Shown here piece by piece: positions 43,433-52,749 of a stretch of DNA of 64,000 bases. Numbering within the stretch: position 1 is the first letter of the stretch; every line of letters begins with the position of its first letter. Origin of the DNA: Sphingobacterium bovistauri. GTDB lineage: Bacteria; Bacteroidota; Bacteroidia; Sphingobacteriales; Sphingobacteriaceae. The stretch covers positions 62,001 to 126,000 of the forward strand of contig NZ_JADEYP010000004.1 in the NCBI RefSeq assembly GCF_020295405.1, in the 5' to 3' direction. The notes below the pieces were generated by a model, which was not told where the DNA came from, made no database searches, and saw only the letters and a program-made list of their open reading frames with translations. Position numbers and translations under genes: made by a program.

Positions 43433-44117
43433 AACTCACTAAAAGTTTATATCCTCGACCATGTACATTAACAATTTCTACACTTGTGTCCTCTTTGAGG
43501 TATTTGCGCAGCTTGCTTAAGAATACATCCATGCTTCTTCCTGTAAAGTAATTGTCGTCGTGCCAAATTTTCTTTAAAGCTTCTTCACGAGTCAACACAT
43601 CATTCTTTTTCAAACAGAGTAAACGTAACAATTCAGCTTCCTTAGTTGATAACTTCTGCTGTTGTCCCTTGTACGTAATGATTTGACTGGTGTAATCGAA
43701 GAAATAACTACCGATCTCAAATTTGTCAGCCAATTCTTCTTCCTTGTCTTTTGAAGCTCTTTTAAGTAAGGCATTAATTCTTAAAAGTAATTCTTCTACG
43801 CGAAAAGGTTTCGTGATGTAGTCGTCACCACCAAGTTCAAAAGCCTGTGTTTTATCTTCCATCATACCCTTGGCTGTCGCAAAAATAATAGGCATTGTGC
43901 TATTTAATTTGCGAACTTCTTTTCCCAGGGTGAAACCATCTTTTTTGGGCATCATCACATCAAAGATGCATAAGTCAAACTCACTTTTGCGAAATTCTTC
44001 AAGAGCTTTTTCCCCATCTGTTGCTAATGTGATGTCAAATTTCCCTTTTAGCTCAAGGTAATCTTTTAATAGATCCCCTAAATTAGGGTCATCCTCTGCT
44101 AGTAATATTTTTTGCAT
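43431..44117 (-). CDS. OmpR-family response regulator (RprY-like)
   Basis: The 228-residue protein has a receiver domain with acidic pocket AEDDP, phosphoacceptor Asp53 (IFDVMMPKKDG) and conserved Lys in ITKPF, followed by an OmpR-type winged helix ending GRGYKLLVS. It follows the kinase gene by 15 nt and forms its partner. Bacteroidota RprX/RprY pairs respond to envelope or redox stress, but the stimulus here is not known. Confidence 0.93.
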   Translation of the reverse strand: MQKILLAEDDPNLGDLLKDYLELKGKFDITLATDGEKALEEFRKSEFDLCIFDVMMPKKDGFTLGKEVRKLNSTMPIIFATAKGMMEDKTQAFELGGDDYITKPFRVEELLLRINALLKRASKDKEEELADKFEIGSYFFDYTSQIITYKGQQQKLSTKEAELLRLLCLKKNDVLTREEALKKIWHDDNYFTGRSMDVFLSKLRKYLKEDTSVEIVNVHGRGYKLLVS

Positions 44118-44132
44118 AAAATATACATTTAT

Positions 44133-45983
44133 CTAATTTCTGATAGCTTTCTTAAGAGGTAATATAACCTCAAAAGTTGTGCCTTTATCTTTTTCGCTTT
44201 TAACAGTGATGTTACCATCAAAACGTTTTACAATGTCATGCACATAACTCAATCCCAATCCAAAGCCTTTTACGTTATGAACATTCCCCGTGGGTATACG
44301 GTAAAATTGTTCAAAAATCTTTTCGGATTGTTCTTTAGTCATTCCCATTCCTTTGTCGGAGACAGAGATAATTATTTTGTTGCTTGAATTGTATGTTTTT
44401 ACAGTAATATCAGGAGCATTTAAGCTGTATTTTATGGCATTATCAACTAAATTAAACATTACATTCGATAGATGCAATTCATCGCCGATCACCACATCCT
44501 CTCTTGCAAACAATTCTTTAGTCAATTTGCCATTTGCTTTATTTATTTGTAATTGCATACTGTCTAGGACATCTTCTACAATTGTATTTAGTTGTATATC
44601 AGTTTTTTCAATTTTTAGGTCTTCTTTTTCTAGTTTAGCAATATTCAATACACGTTCGATATGATTGCCTAATCGTACATTTTCATCGTAGATAATATTA
44701 GCCAATTTATTTACACGTTTATCATCCGCAGCTATTTCGGGGTCGCGTAATGATTCACTTGCGATCATAATGGTTGCCACGGGAGTTTTAAATTCATGTG
44801 TCATATTATTGATGAAATCGGTCTTCATCTCCGAAATCTTTTTTTGCCTGAAGATTATGCTTAATGTGTAGGCAAAACAGCCAACCAAAAGTGCAAAAAG
44901 TGCAATGGTAGGAAGTAATAGGTAGCTGATGTTTTTAACTATGATATTCTTTTTGTTTGGAAAATAAATAGATAATCTACCGCGCGATTCACCTATATCT
45001 CCTTTGAAAAGGTCTGTTGTATAGCGAGTTAATTTTTGTGGTTCTAACAGCGTTTTTGGATCAGTAGTCTCATATATTAATTTGAAATGATCTCTAATTT
45101 CCATGTTGAAAGGAGAGTGTATGTCTCGACTTGCCAATTCCTGTTGAATTAATTGCTGTATCCGACGTGTGTTAATTCTTTTGTGTAATGGCTTGTTTGC
45201 TAATTGGACACTTAATGCAACATCTTCTACCACGTTAGCTTTCTTACCTGATAGAATTGCAACAGTGTCAAAAAGTGTAACGGGATTGGATTCTTGTAAG
45301 ACTGTTTCGCGTATACGGTCTAATTTGGTGATTAGATCAGCAATCTGATTATTGATTTTAGTGTCTTCACGTGGAGGAAGAGTAGCAATTTGGTACCAAT
45401 TTACAATTCCAGACAGCAAGTCGAATTCTGATATTACATAGCGTACAGAGTCATCTTTTGCATTTACACGAGAAACCTCTTTATCTGCGGATACAATGAC
45501 GTATGTATTGGCCAATGATGTACCAATAATAGGCTCTTGCTCTAATCGGATTTTAATAAATTTTCTGTTTTGTTTATTTTGATAATACGTCTCGAAAAAC
45601 CAGTTATCAATAGGTGTTACGTTAGGATATCTTGATTTTAATGCTTCGTCCGCCTCCTTAAATTTTAGATAATCATTCTGTTGTTTTAGACGTAGACGGT
45701 CAATTTCCTCTTGTATATCTAGTTGTTGTGCAAGTCTTTCTTGTTTTTTTTGTTCTGCGATATATTTATCTCTGTTGACACGGGATTGGACTTTGGCAAA
45801 GTCCAAAACCTCCACTTTTTCAATCTCAGAAGCTACTTTTGATAAGGAAGTATTTACTTTTTCATCAAACAATTGGGACTCTTGATAGAATGTTTCGCGT
45901 ATAAAATAGTACTGCATTGCCATTACACCAATTAATGCAATTGACATTAGCCATATTATTAATGAGATACTTTTTTTCTTCAT
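44133..45983 (-). CDS. Membrane sensor histidine kinase (RprX-like)
   Basis: Start taken at 45983 (MKKKSISLIIW), giving 616 residues. A transmembrane helix at 5-25, a periplasmic domain of about 330 residues with coiled-coil-like charged stretches, and a second helix near 360 precede the HisKA domain (NNMTHEFKTPVATI, His about residue 400) and the HATPase (NLVDNAIKYS, GFGLGLSYV). It phosphorylates the response regulator encoded next. The longer frame start (46001) is less likely. Confidence 0.92.
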   Translation of the reverse strand: MKKKSISLIIWLMSIALIGVMAMQYYFIRETFYQESQLFDEKVNTSLSKVASEIEKVEVLDFAKVQSRVNRDKYIAEQKKQERLAQQLDIQEEIDRLRLKQQNDYLKFKEADEALKSRYPNVTPIDNWFFETYYQNKQNRKFIKIRLEQEPIIGTSLANTYVIVSADKEVSRVNAKDDSVRYVISEFDLLSGIVNWYQIATLPPREDTKINNQIADLITKLDRIRETVLQESNPVTLFDTVAILSGKKANVVEDVALSVQLANKPLHKRINTRRIQQLIQQELASRDIHSPFNMEIRDHFKLIYETTDPKTLLEPQKLTRYTTDLFKGDIGESRGRLSIYFPNKKNIIVKNISYLLLPTIALFALLVGCFAYTLSIIFRQKKISEMKTDFINNMTHEFKTPVATIMIASESLRDPEIAADDKRVNKLANIIYDENVRLGNHIERVLNIAKLEKEDLKIEKTDIQLNTIVEDVLDSMQLQINKANGKLTKELFAREDVVIGDELHLSNVMFNLVDNAIKYSLNAPDITVKTYNSSNKIIISVSDKGMGMTKEQSEKIFEQFYRIPTGNVHNVKGFGLGLSYVHDIVKRFDGNITVKSEKDKGTTFEVILPLKKAIRN

Positions 45984-46093
45984 TTTGTACAAAAATAGCA
46001 ATGATTGCTACTTAATTTCCTCATTTAACAGAATTTAACTTGAATACAATATTTAAAACGAATAACTTTAAGTTGTTAAATATCAATATAATT

Positions 46094-46447
46094 ATGAAAT
46101 CATTACTATTATCATTTATTGCTACAGTGACTTCTATAGGTTTTGTTTTAGCGCAAGATAATAACAAGAATAGAAACAGTACACATTTTTCGATACCAAA
46201 GTTAAATTTTACATTGCCAGATTCTAGTATGCGCATGTCTCCTTCTAATTCTTTATTTGATAGAATAGACGTCTCTATTCCAATCCCCAATGCTTATTCA
46301 GGTAATAATAAAGTTGTTTATAATATGCCTATCCAAAAATTATCTGGAGCAGGATTAGCTCCTATGCCTGGGACAGAAAATTTGGATAAATTGGAAAGGA
46401 AACTCAAGGTTGACTCCTTGCTGATCAAGGAAAAAAATAGAAAATAA
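46094..46447 (+). CDS. Secreted small hypothetical protein
   Basis: Start at 46094 gives 117 residues with a signal peptide (1-21, ending VLAQ). The mature part is polar, with PDSSMRMSPSNSLFDRIDVSIPIPNA, and has no known domain. It is divergent from the two-component pair and could be its target. Function unknown. Confidence 0.65.
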   Translation: MKSLLLSFIATVTSIGFVLAQDNNKNRNSTHFSIPKLNFTLPDSSMRMSPSNSLFDRIDVSIPIPNAYSGNNKVVYNMPIQKLSGAGLAPMPGTENLDKLERKLKVDSLLIKEKNRK

Positions 46448-46476
46448 AAATGGCGAGATGTATCTCGCCATTTTTT
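46446..46476. terminator. Bidirectional terminator
   Basis: The stem AAAAATGGCGAGA with its complement (13 bp, 4-nt loop) has A/T tails. It lies between the small secreted gene and pyk. Confidence 0.88.
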
Positions 46477-46479
46477 ATA

Positions 46480-47910
46480 TTATTGAACCACAGAAACGCG
46501 GATTGTATTTGTTTTGCCTTTATGGTGTAAAGGTGTAGACGCTGTATTGATAACTATTTGTCCTGGATCTACTAATTGATTTTCTTTCAATAGCTCATTT
46601 ACATCTTGAATTGTACCATCAGTACTTTCGTATTTTTTGTAAATAAATGTACTAACACCCCAAACCAAACTTAATTGATTTAATAACTTCGTATTACCTG
46701 TAAATACAAAAATATTAGCGTCAGGACGGTAGCTTGAAATTTCAAGGGCAGTATAGCCAGAAGCAGTCATTGCTACGATTGCAGATGCATTAGTTTTTTC
46801 AGCTAAAAATATTGACGATCCACAGATAGAGTCTTGGATCATTGTAGAATCTTCAGACCTATTTGTTTTAGCAATATAATAAGGGTAAGATGTTGATTCT
46901 ACGTGTGTGATAATTTTAGCCATTGTTTCGATAACGATTTCGGGAAATTCTCCAACAGAAGTTTCGCCACTTAACATTACCGCGTCTGCACCATCTAGTA
47001 CTGAGTTTGCAACATCATTAACCTCAGCACGAGTAGGGCGAGGTGTAGTAATCATACTTTCCAACATTTGAGTAGCAATGATTACAGGTTTTGACAAGTT
47101 GCGACACTTTTGTACAATAATTTTTTGAAGTCCAGGAACTTCTTCCATTGGTAGCTCAACACCTAAATCTCCACGCGCCACCATTACGGCGTCTGTAGCT
47201 TCGATGATAGCATCAATATTTTCTATAGCTTCAGGTTTCTCAATCTTAGCAATTATTTTTGCGTGACTACCTTTTGCAGCGATGATTTCTTTACATTGTG
47301 CAATATCTTCTGCTGAACGAACGAAAGACATCGCGATCCAATCTGCTCCATGATCTAAAGCAAAATTTAGATTGTCTAAATCTTCTTCCGTCAATGAAGG
47401 GATAGATACTTTTGTATTTGGAAGGTTTACACCCTTGCGTGATGTCAAAATTCCACCATGTACTACTTCACAGATTACTGAATCTTTATGATTAGTCGAA
47501 AGTACACGCAATTGCAACTTACCGTCGTCTAATAATATAATTTCATTTTCTTTTACGTCATTTGGGAAATTGTCATATGTGATGTAGATTCTATTTTCAT
47601 CACCTATTAATTCTTGGGTAGTCATTTCGATTTTTGACCCATTAACTAGGAATGCGCCACCTTCTTTCATTTTACCTATGCGGATTTTAGGCCCTTGTAG
47701 ATCGGCTAAAATTGCAACGTGAAATGGATGTTCTTCGTTAATTTCTTTGATTGTGTTGATTACCTTCAAGTGGTCCTCTTGGCTACCGTGCGAAAAGTTA
47801 AGTCTACATACATCTACACCTTTTGCAATAAGTTTGGTCAATACCTCTTTTTGTGCTGATGCAGGTCCTAGCGTAGCGACTATTTTCGTTCTTTTTTGAA
47901 TTTTCTTCAT
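46480..47910 (-). CDS. pyk: Pyruvate kinase
   Basis: Start taken at 47910 (MKKIQKRTKIVATLGPAS), the usual family start, giving 476 residues. Motifs in order: RLNFSHGS, ILADLQGPKIRIGKM, IAKIEKPEAIEN (catalytic Lys), VARGDLGVELP, and the C-terminal domain starting near 350. It makes pyruvate and ATP from phosphoenolpyruvate. It is transcribed with or after the IPExxxDY gene on the same strand. Confidence 0.95.
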   Translation of the reverse strand: MKKIQKRTKIVATLGPASAQKEVLTKLIAKGVDVCRLNFSHGSQEDHLKVINTIKEINEEHPFHVAILADLQGPKIRIGKMKEGGAFLVNGSKIEMTTQELIGDENRIYITYDNFPNDVKENEIILLDDGKLQLRVLSTNHKDSVICEVVHGGILTSRKGVNLPNTKVSIPSLTEEDLDNLNFALDHGADWIAMSFVRSAEDIAQCKEIIAAKGSHAKIIAKIEKPEAIENIDAIIEATDAVMVARGDLGVELPMEEVPGLQKIIVQKCRNLSKPVIIATQMLESMITTPRPTRAEVNDVANSVLDGADAVMLSGETSVGEFPEIVIETMAKIITHVESTSYPYYIAKTNRSEDSTMIQDSICGSSIFLAEKTNASAIVAMTASGYTALEISSYRPDANIFVFTGNTKLLNQLSLVWGVSTFIYKKYESTDGTIQDVNELLKENQLVDPGQIVINTASTPLHHKGKTNTIRVSVVQ

Positions 47911-48033
47911 CTGAGTTTTATTCTTTATTACATATGACATCCTATTCATAAATATCTAACAGGATGGTGTGTTTAGGCATAATTATTAATCTTTTTTACT
48001 AAAGTGTAAAATGTACACTTTGAAAAGAGTTTG

Positions 48034-48531
48034 CTAAAATATTAGATTTTCTTTAGATTTCAATGAAGTTGGTTCAATTTCTTTTACCAGCATGATGTCA
48101 TTGATTGATTTCAAGTTGTCAATTAACCTATTTAAGTCTTCAAAATCTATGTAATGCTTAATCAACATAAAGTAGTCAAAATTGGCAATTTCTGGTATGA
48201 GAACGCCATTTTCTAAGCTTTTATTGTTGATGATGTAATATTCGTAATCAAAATTTTCGCAACAATATCGATACATTGGAAAATGATGAGTAACGATCTT
48301 ACTCTTATTTTTTTCTGTAATAATATGATAGTCTAAATCCTCTTGAGGTTTAGATTTTATATTTCCATTATGATCAATTGGAGATTCTTTTCCAAATTGG
48401 AATTTAAGTCCCGCATGTTTATTTATGAAGTGGCAAAGTCTATAATCTCGCAACGAAGAACTAATACCTATTAAAGTAAAATCAAGCTCTAAGTCGAAAT
48501 CAAGATCGAGTTTAAATGTTACTTTGTTCAA
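48034..48531 (-). CDS. IPExxxDY family protein
   Basis: The 165-residue protein carries LIPEIANFDYFMLIKHYID near 125-145, the signature for which this Bacteroidota family is named. Function unknown. In many Bacteroidota it sits near acpP-fabF-rnc and pyk, and does so here: pyk follows on the same strand and acpP is divergent. A role linked to fatty-acid synthesis or RNase III has been guessed only from neighbourhood. Confidence 0.85.
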   Translation of the reverse strand: MNKVTFKLDLDFDLELDFTLIGISSSLRDYRLCHFINKHAGLKFQFGKESPIDHNGNIKSKPQEDLDYHIITEKNKSKIVTHHFPMYRYCCENFDYEYYIINNKSLENGVLIPEIANFDYFMLIKHYIDFEDLNRLIDNLKSINDIMLVKEIEPTSLKSKENLIF

Positions 48532-48737
48532 AATCTTAGTCTAAAATGTTTGTTGTACGAAATTACAATAATTAAAATGCATATTGGAATTTTGATCTTC
48601 AAAAAGTAAACTTTTTTTGTAATTACTTGTTGGAATTATTATATTGGATATAATATTATTTCAGCATAACAACTAGTTATTTCATGTGCAATAATGGGGT
48701 TGTCGTTCTTTTATTTTGTACCTAAATATCAAAAAGG

Positions 48738-48768
48738 TTTGATATTTGAGTAAATTTATTTTTCTTTG
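48738..48768 (+). promoter_or_regulatory. Promoter of acpP
   Basis: TTTG (48738-48741), 19 bp, TTTCTTTG (48761-48768) is one mismatch from consensus. It gives a short leader before the acpP ATG. Confidence 0.5.
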
Positions 48769-48801
48769 CACAGATTTATTAAATAATTAAACTATACAAT
48801 C

Positions 48802-49038
48802 ATGTCAGATATCGCATCAAGAGTAAAAGCAATTATCGTTGAAAAGTTAGGTGTAGATGAAAACGAAGTAACACCAGAAGCTTCTTTCACGAATGATTTA
48901 GGTGCAGACTCACTTGATACAGTTGAGTTGATCATGGAATTCGAAAAAGAATTTAATGTAGCAATTCCTGATGACCAAGCTGAAAACATCAGCACAGTTG
49001 GTGAAGCAGTTGCTTACTTAGAAAAAAACGTTAACTAA
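48802..49038 (+). CDS. acpP: Acyl carrier protein
   Basis: The 78-residue acidic protein has the phosphopantetheine site DSLDT with Ser37 and a helical four-helix pattern. It carries growing acyl chains in type II fatty-acid synthesis. fabF follows 27 nt later on the same strand. Confidence 0.96.
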   Translation: MSDIASRVKAIIVEKLGVDENEVTPEASFTNDLGADSLDTVELIMEFEKEFNVAIPDDQAENISTVGEAVAYLEKNVN

Positions 49039-49065
49039 CTAATTTTATTAGGCCAAACATAATAA

Positions 49066-50319
49066 ATGGAGCTTAAGAGAGTAGTTGTAACAGGATTAGG
49101 CGCACTTACACCCATAGGTAATACAGTTCCTGAATTTTGGGAATCATTAGTTAATGGTGTAAGTGGTGCCGCTCCTATTACGCATTTTGATGCGTCTAAA
49201 TTTAAAACACAATTTGCTTGCGAAGTAAAAGGTTTTGATCCTCTTCAATATATGGATCGAAAAGAAGCTCGCAAGGTTGATCCTTTTGTGCAATATGCTA
49301 TTGCTTCTACAGATGAAGCAGTCAAAGACGCAGGATTGGATTTTGATAAATTAGACCGAAACCGTATTGGAGTAATTTGGGGAGCAGGTATTGGAGGATT
49401 AACTACTTTTACAGAGGAGATTTTTTCATACGCCAAAGGAGATGGGACGCCTCGTTTCAACCCATTCTTTATTCCTAAAATGCTTATTGATATTGCGCCA
49501 GGACATATTTCGATGCGTCATGGTTTGCGTGGGCCGAATTTTTCAGCCGTTTCAGCTTGTGCTTCGGCAACTAATGCGATGATTGATGCGTTTACTTATA
49601 TTCGTATGGGTAGAGCTGATATTATCATCACTGGTGGTTCAGAAGCAACGGTTAATGAAGCTGGTATTGGAGGTTTTAACGCTATGCATGCTTTGTCGAC
49701 TCGTAACGATGACCCAAAGACAGCATCACGCCCTTTTGATAAAGATCGTGATGGGTTTGTGTCGGGTGAAGGTTCGGGAGCAATAATATTGGAAAGCTTA
49801 GAGCATGCTTTGGCACGTGGTGCGAAAATATATGCTGAAATCGTAGGAGGTGGTATGAGTGCTGATGCACATCATATTACGGCATCACACCCTGAGGGAT
49901 TAGGCGCTAAGTTAGCAATGACGATGGCGGTTAATGATGCTGAAATGAGTTTCTCGGATATTGATTATATCAATGTACATGGTACTTCTACTCCGGTAGG
50001 GGATATCAGTGAAACAAAGGCAATTGTTGATTTATTTGGTGATCACGCTTATAAATTAAACATTAGTTCTACTAAATCTATGACAGGTCACTTGTTGGGA
50101 GCGGCTGGTGCAGTAGAAGCTATAGCTTCAATTATGGCTGTTAAAAATGATGTTGTCCCTCCGACAATCAATCATTTCACTGATGATCCTGAAATAGATA
50201 ATAATTTGAATTTTACATTCAATACTGCTCAAAAACGTGTAGTAAACGCAGCTTTGAGTAATACTTTTGGTTTTGGTGGTCATAATGCTACCGTAATCTT
50301 CAAAAAGTATAAAGTTTAG
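49066..50319 (+). CDS. fabF: Beta-ketoacyl-ACP synthase II
   Basis: The 417-residue condensing enzyme has Cys165 in AVSACASATNAM, the first His in VHGTSTPVGD and the second in KSMTGHLLGAAGA. It extends acyl-ACP with malonyl-ACP. The start MELKRVVVTGLGALTPIG is standard. It is in one operon with acpP. Confidence 0.96.
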   Translation: MELKRVVVTGLGALTPIGNTVPEFWESLVNGVSGAAPITHFDASKFKTQFACEVKGFDPLQYMDRKEARKVDPFVQYAIASTDEAVKDAGLDFDKLDRNRIGVIWGAGIGGLTTFTEEIFSYAKGDGTPRFNPFFIPKMLIDIAPGHISMRHGLRGPNFSAVSACASATNAMIDAFTYIRMGRADIIITGGSEATVNEAGIGGFNAMHALSTRNDDPKTASRPFDKDRDGFVSGEGSGAIILESLEHALARGAKIYAEIVGGGMSADAHHITASHPEGLGAKLAMTMAVNDAEMSFSDIDYINVHGTSTPVGDISETKAIVDLFGDHAYKLNISSTKSMTGHLLGAAGAVEAIASIMAVKNDVVPPTINHFTDDPEIDNNLNFTFNTAQKRVVNAALSNTFGFGGHNATVIFKKYKV

Positions 50320-50342
50320 TGTTGAATAAGAATAAAAAGTTG

Positions 50343-50375
50343 ATAGGTAGTTTAAGATTTTATTAAACTACCTAT
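50343..50375 (+). terminator. Hairpin after fabF
   Basis: A 13-bp stem (50343-50355 with 50363-50375) with a 7-nt loop is followed by a T-rich run. It may end or attenuate transcription before rnc. Confidence 0.6.
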
Positions 50376-50397
50376 TTCTACTTTTAGCACTTGGGAA

Positions 50398-51126
50398 ATG
50401 TCATTGCAGATATATAAGTTATATTTATCACGTAATAGGGCTTATTACAAAAAGCTAAAAAATATTCTTGGTTTTGTACCGGGCAATGTGAAATTGTACC
50501 AGATGGCTTTTAGGCATAAGTCTGTTGCGGTTCCAATAAAAGACGGTGTCAAAAACAGCAATGAACGTCTTGAGTTTTTGGGTGACGCTGTCCTGGGTTC
50601 GGTTATAGCAGAATTGCTATTTAAGTTATATCCGTACAAGGGAGAGGGTTTTTTGACTGAAATGCGTTCAAAAATTGTTTCTCGTGCGAATCTTAATCAA
50701 CTTTCCCGGAAGTTGGGTTTTGATCAGTTGATTCAATATGATTCCCGTATGATTTCTTATCCTACCAAACAAGGTTCTTTGTTAGGAGATGCTTTTGAGG
50801 CTGTGATCGGAGCAATTTATTTAGATAAAGGTTATCTTTTTACAAAGGAATTTTTGTTATCTCGTATTATTGATCCCCATGTTGATATAGAGACTTTAGA
50901 AATCACGGAGTCTAATTTCAAAAGTAGATTGATAGAATGGTGTCAACAAGAAGGAAAAGAGGTGACGTTTAATCTTGTTGAAAATCCGGAAGGTGAATCT
51001 TCTAAAATGTTTAGTATTGAGGTTATCGTTAGCGGTGAGGTATGTGGGATTGGTCGTGATTTCAATAAAAAGAGCGCCGAGAAACTGGCGGCTGAAAAGG
51101 CCTGTGAGTTTTTAAGGATTATTTAA
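50398..51126 (+). CDS. rnc: Ribonuclease III
   Basis: The 242-residue protein has the nuclease signature ERLEFLGDAVLG with the catalytic Glu and Asp, LGDAFEAVIGAIYLD (second acidic site), and a C-terminal double-stranded RNA-binding domain (about 165-240). It cuts double-stranded RNA in rRNA and other RNA processing. The acpP-fabF-rnc order is common in bacteria. Confidence 0.95.
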   Translation: MSLQIYKLYLSRNRAYYKKLKNILGFVPGNVKLYQMAFRHKSVAVPIKDGVKNSNERLEFLGDAVLGSVIAELLFKLYPYKGEGFLTEMRSKIVSRANLNQLSRKLGFDQLIQYDSRMISYPTKQGSLLGDAFEAVIGAIYLDKGYLFTKEFLLSRIIDPHVDIETLEITESNFKSRLIEWCQQEGKEVTFNLVENPEGESSKMFSIEVIVSGEVCGIGRDFNKKSAEKLAAEKACEFLRII

Positions 51127-51183
51127 TCTGTTTCTTTAGCGATATTCTTTTCGCTGTATTTTCTCATATTCGCTTTGTTATCT

Positions 51184-51191
51184 TACCTTTG
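51184..51191 (+). promoter_or_regulatory. -7 promoter element of hisS (leaderless)
   Basis: TACCTTTG is an exact TAnnTTTG match and ends 4 nt before the ATG at 51196. A start site 3-4 nt after the box would fall on the start codon. Confidence 0.6.
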
Positions 51192-51195
51192 CAGT

Positions 51196-52581
51196 ATGGC
51201 AGCAATTAAACCATCATTAGCTAAAGGTACGCGTGATTTTTCTCCTGCTGAGATGGAGAAAAGAAATTACATCTTTAATACATTAAAATCAATCTTCAAG
51301 AAGTTTGGATACAATGAAATCCAAACCCCTTCGTTCGAAAACCTATCCACACTTACTGGAAAATATGGCGATGAGGGAGATAAATTAATTTTTAAAATTC
51401 TTAATTCGGGGGATTATCTATCTAAAGTTTCAGATGATCAGTTGTCTGAGCGCAACTCGAATAAATTAATACCGCATATTACAGAAAAAGCATTGCGTTA
51501 TGATTTGACAGTTCCTTTTGCGAGGTATGTAGTCATGCATCAGAACGATATCGCTTTGCCATTCAAGCGTTTTCAAATTCAACCCGTATGGCGTGCAGAT
51601 CGTCCACAACGTGGTCGTTATCGTGAGTTTTATCAATGCGATGTCGATGTTGTGGGTTCTGAATCGCTATTAAATGAAGCAGAATTTATCTTGATTTATC
51701 AAGAAGCTTTGCAAGCTTTGGGTTTGAAAGATTTCACGATCAAAATCAATAACCGTAAAATTCTAACAGGCATAGCGGAGATTATCGGTAAACCTGAACT
51801 TATCGTTGATATGACAGTTGCTATCGATAAGTTGGATAAAATTGGTTTAGATGGAGTCAATAAAGAATTGCTTGAAAGAGGATTTACGAATGAAGATTTG
51901 AATACTTTAAAGCCAATTATTGAACTTCAGGGGGGTAATATACAAAAGCTTGATCAACTGAAAAACGTTTTAGTTACTTCGGAGAATGGGCTAAAGGGGA
52001 TTCAAGAAATCGAGGAGGTGTTTGCTTATGTAAAGACTTTTGTTGGTCAGGATGTGTTAGATCAGTTTGTTGAAGTTGATATTACGCTAGCACGTGGCTT
52101 GAATTACTATACAGGTTGTATCTTCGAAGTGAAAACCAATGAAGTCTCAATGGGCAGTATTGGTGGTGGCGGTCGTTATGATGACTTGACTGGTATGTTT
52201 GGGTTGAAAGGGTTGACCGGAGTAGGGGTTTCTTTTGGTGCAGATCGTATTTATGATGTTTTGGAAGAATTAAATTTATATCCTGTCTCGAATTCTACCA
52301 ATACCAAAGTGTTGATTGCCAATTTTGATAAATCATTGGAATCCTTCACACTTCCTTTATTAGCAACATTGCGTCAGTCTGGTGTCGCTTCGGAATTATA
52401 TCCAACAGCGACGAAATTGAAGAAGCAAATGAGCTATGCTGATGCCAAAAAAATTCCTTATGTGCTTTTAGTAGGTGATGAAGAGAAGGAATCTGGCTTA
52501 TTAAGTTTGAAAAATATGGAATCAGGTGAGCAGATAAAATTGGATATAGATCAGCTCGTTCAGTATTTAAGTCAACTGTAA
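51196..52581 (+). CDS. hisS: Histidyl-tRNA synthetase
   Basis: Start taken at 51196 (MAAIKPSLAKGTRDFSP), 461 residues; the open frame extends upstream into the promoter. Class II motifs: motif 2 around FQIQPVWRADRPQRGRYREF, ARGLNYYTGCIFEV (His-A-like), GGGGRYDDL and GVGVSFGADRIYD (motif 3), then the anticodon-binding domain. It charges tRNA-His. It stands alone with its own promoter. Confidence 0.95.
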   Translation: MAAIKPSLAKGTRDFSPAEMEKRNYIFNTLKSIFKKFGYNEIQTPSFENLSTLTGKYGDEGDKLIFKILNSGDYLSKVSDDQLSERNSNKLIPHITEKALRYDLTVPFARYVVMHQNDIALPFKRFQIQPVWRADRPQRGRYREFYQCDVDVVGSESLLNEAEFILIYQEALQALGLKDFTIKINNRKILTGIAEIIGKPELIVDMTVAIDKLDKIGLDGVNKELLERGFTNEDLNTLKPIIELQGGNIQKLDQLKNVLVTSENGLKGIQEIEEVFAYVKTFVGQDVLDQFVEVDITLARGLNYYTGCIFEVKTNEVSMGSIGGGGRYDDLTGMFGLKGLTGVGVSFGADRIYDVLEELNLYPVSNSTNTKVLIANFDKSLESFTLPLLATLRQSGVASELYPTATKLKKQMSYADAKKIPYVLLVGDEEKESGLLSLKNMESGEQIKLDIDQLVQYLSQL

Positions 52582-52710
52582 AACCAGCGAGCACATTAAA
52601 TAATGTAATTTTATTGTGTCATAATAATGTAACTTCACTTTTTTATCCATTTGTGACAAAAATTACTTAAATCCAGTATTAAAAGTGCCCTAATTATCGA
52701 TATAAATTAT

Positions 52711-52718
52711 TAGATTTG
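52711..52718 (+). promoter_or_regulatory. -7 promoter element of the pyruvate dehydrogenase genes
   Basis: TAGATTTG, an exact consensus match, about 32 nt before the pdhA start. Confidence 0.5.
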
Positions 52719-52749
52719 TAATCGGTTAAGTAAGAAACAATACTTTAAA

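Noticed and set aside
46021..46290. 89-codon minus-strand ORF
   Set aside because: It overlaps the secreted protein gene at 46094-46447, which has a good signal peptide, and lacks support of its own.
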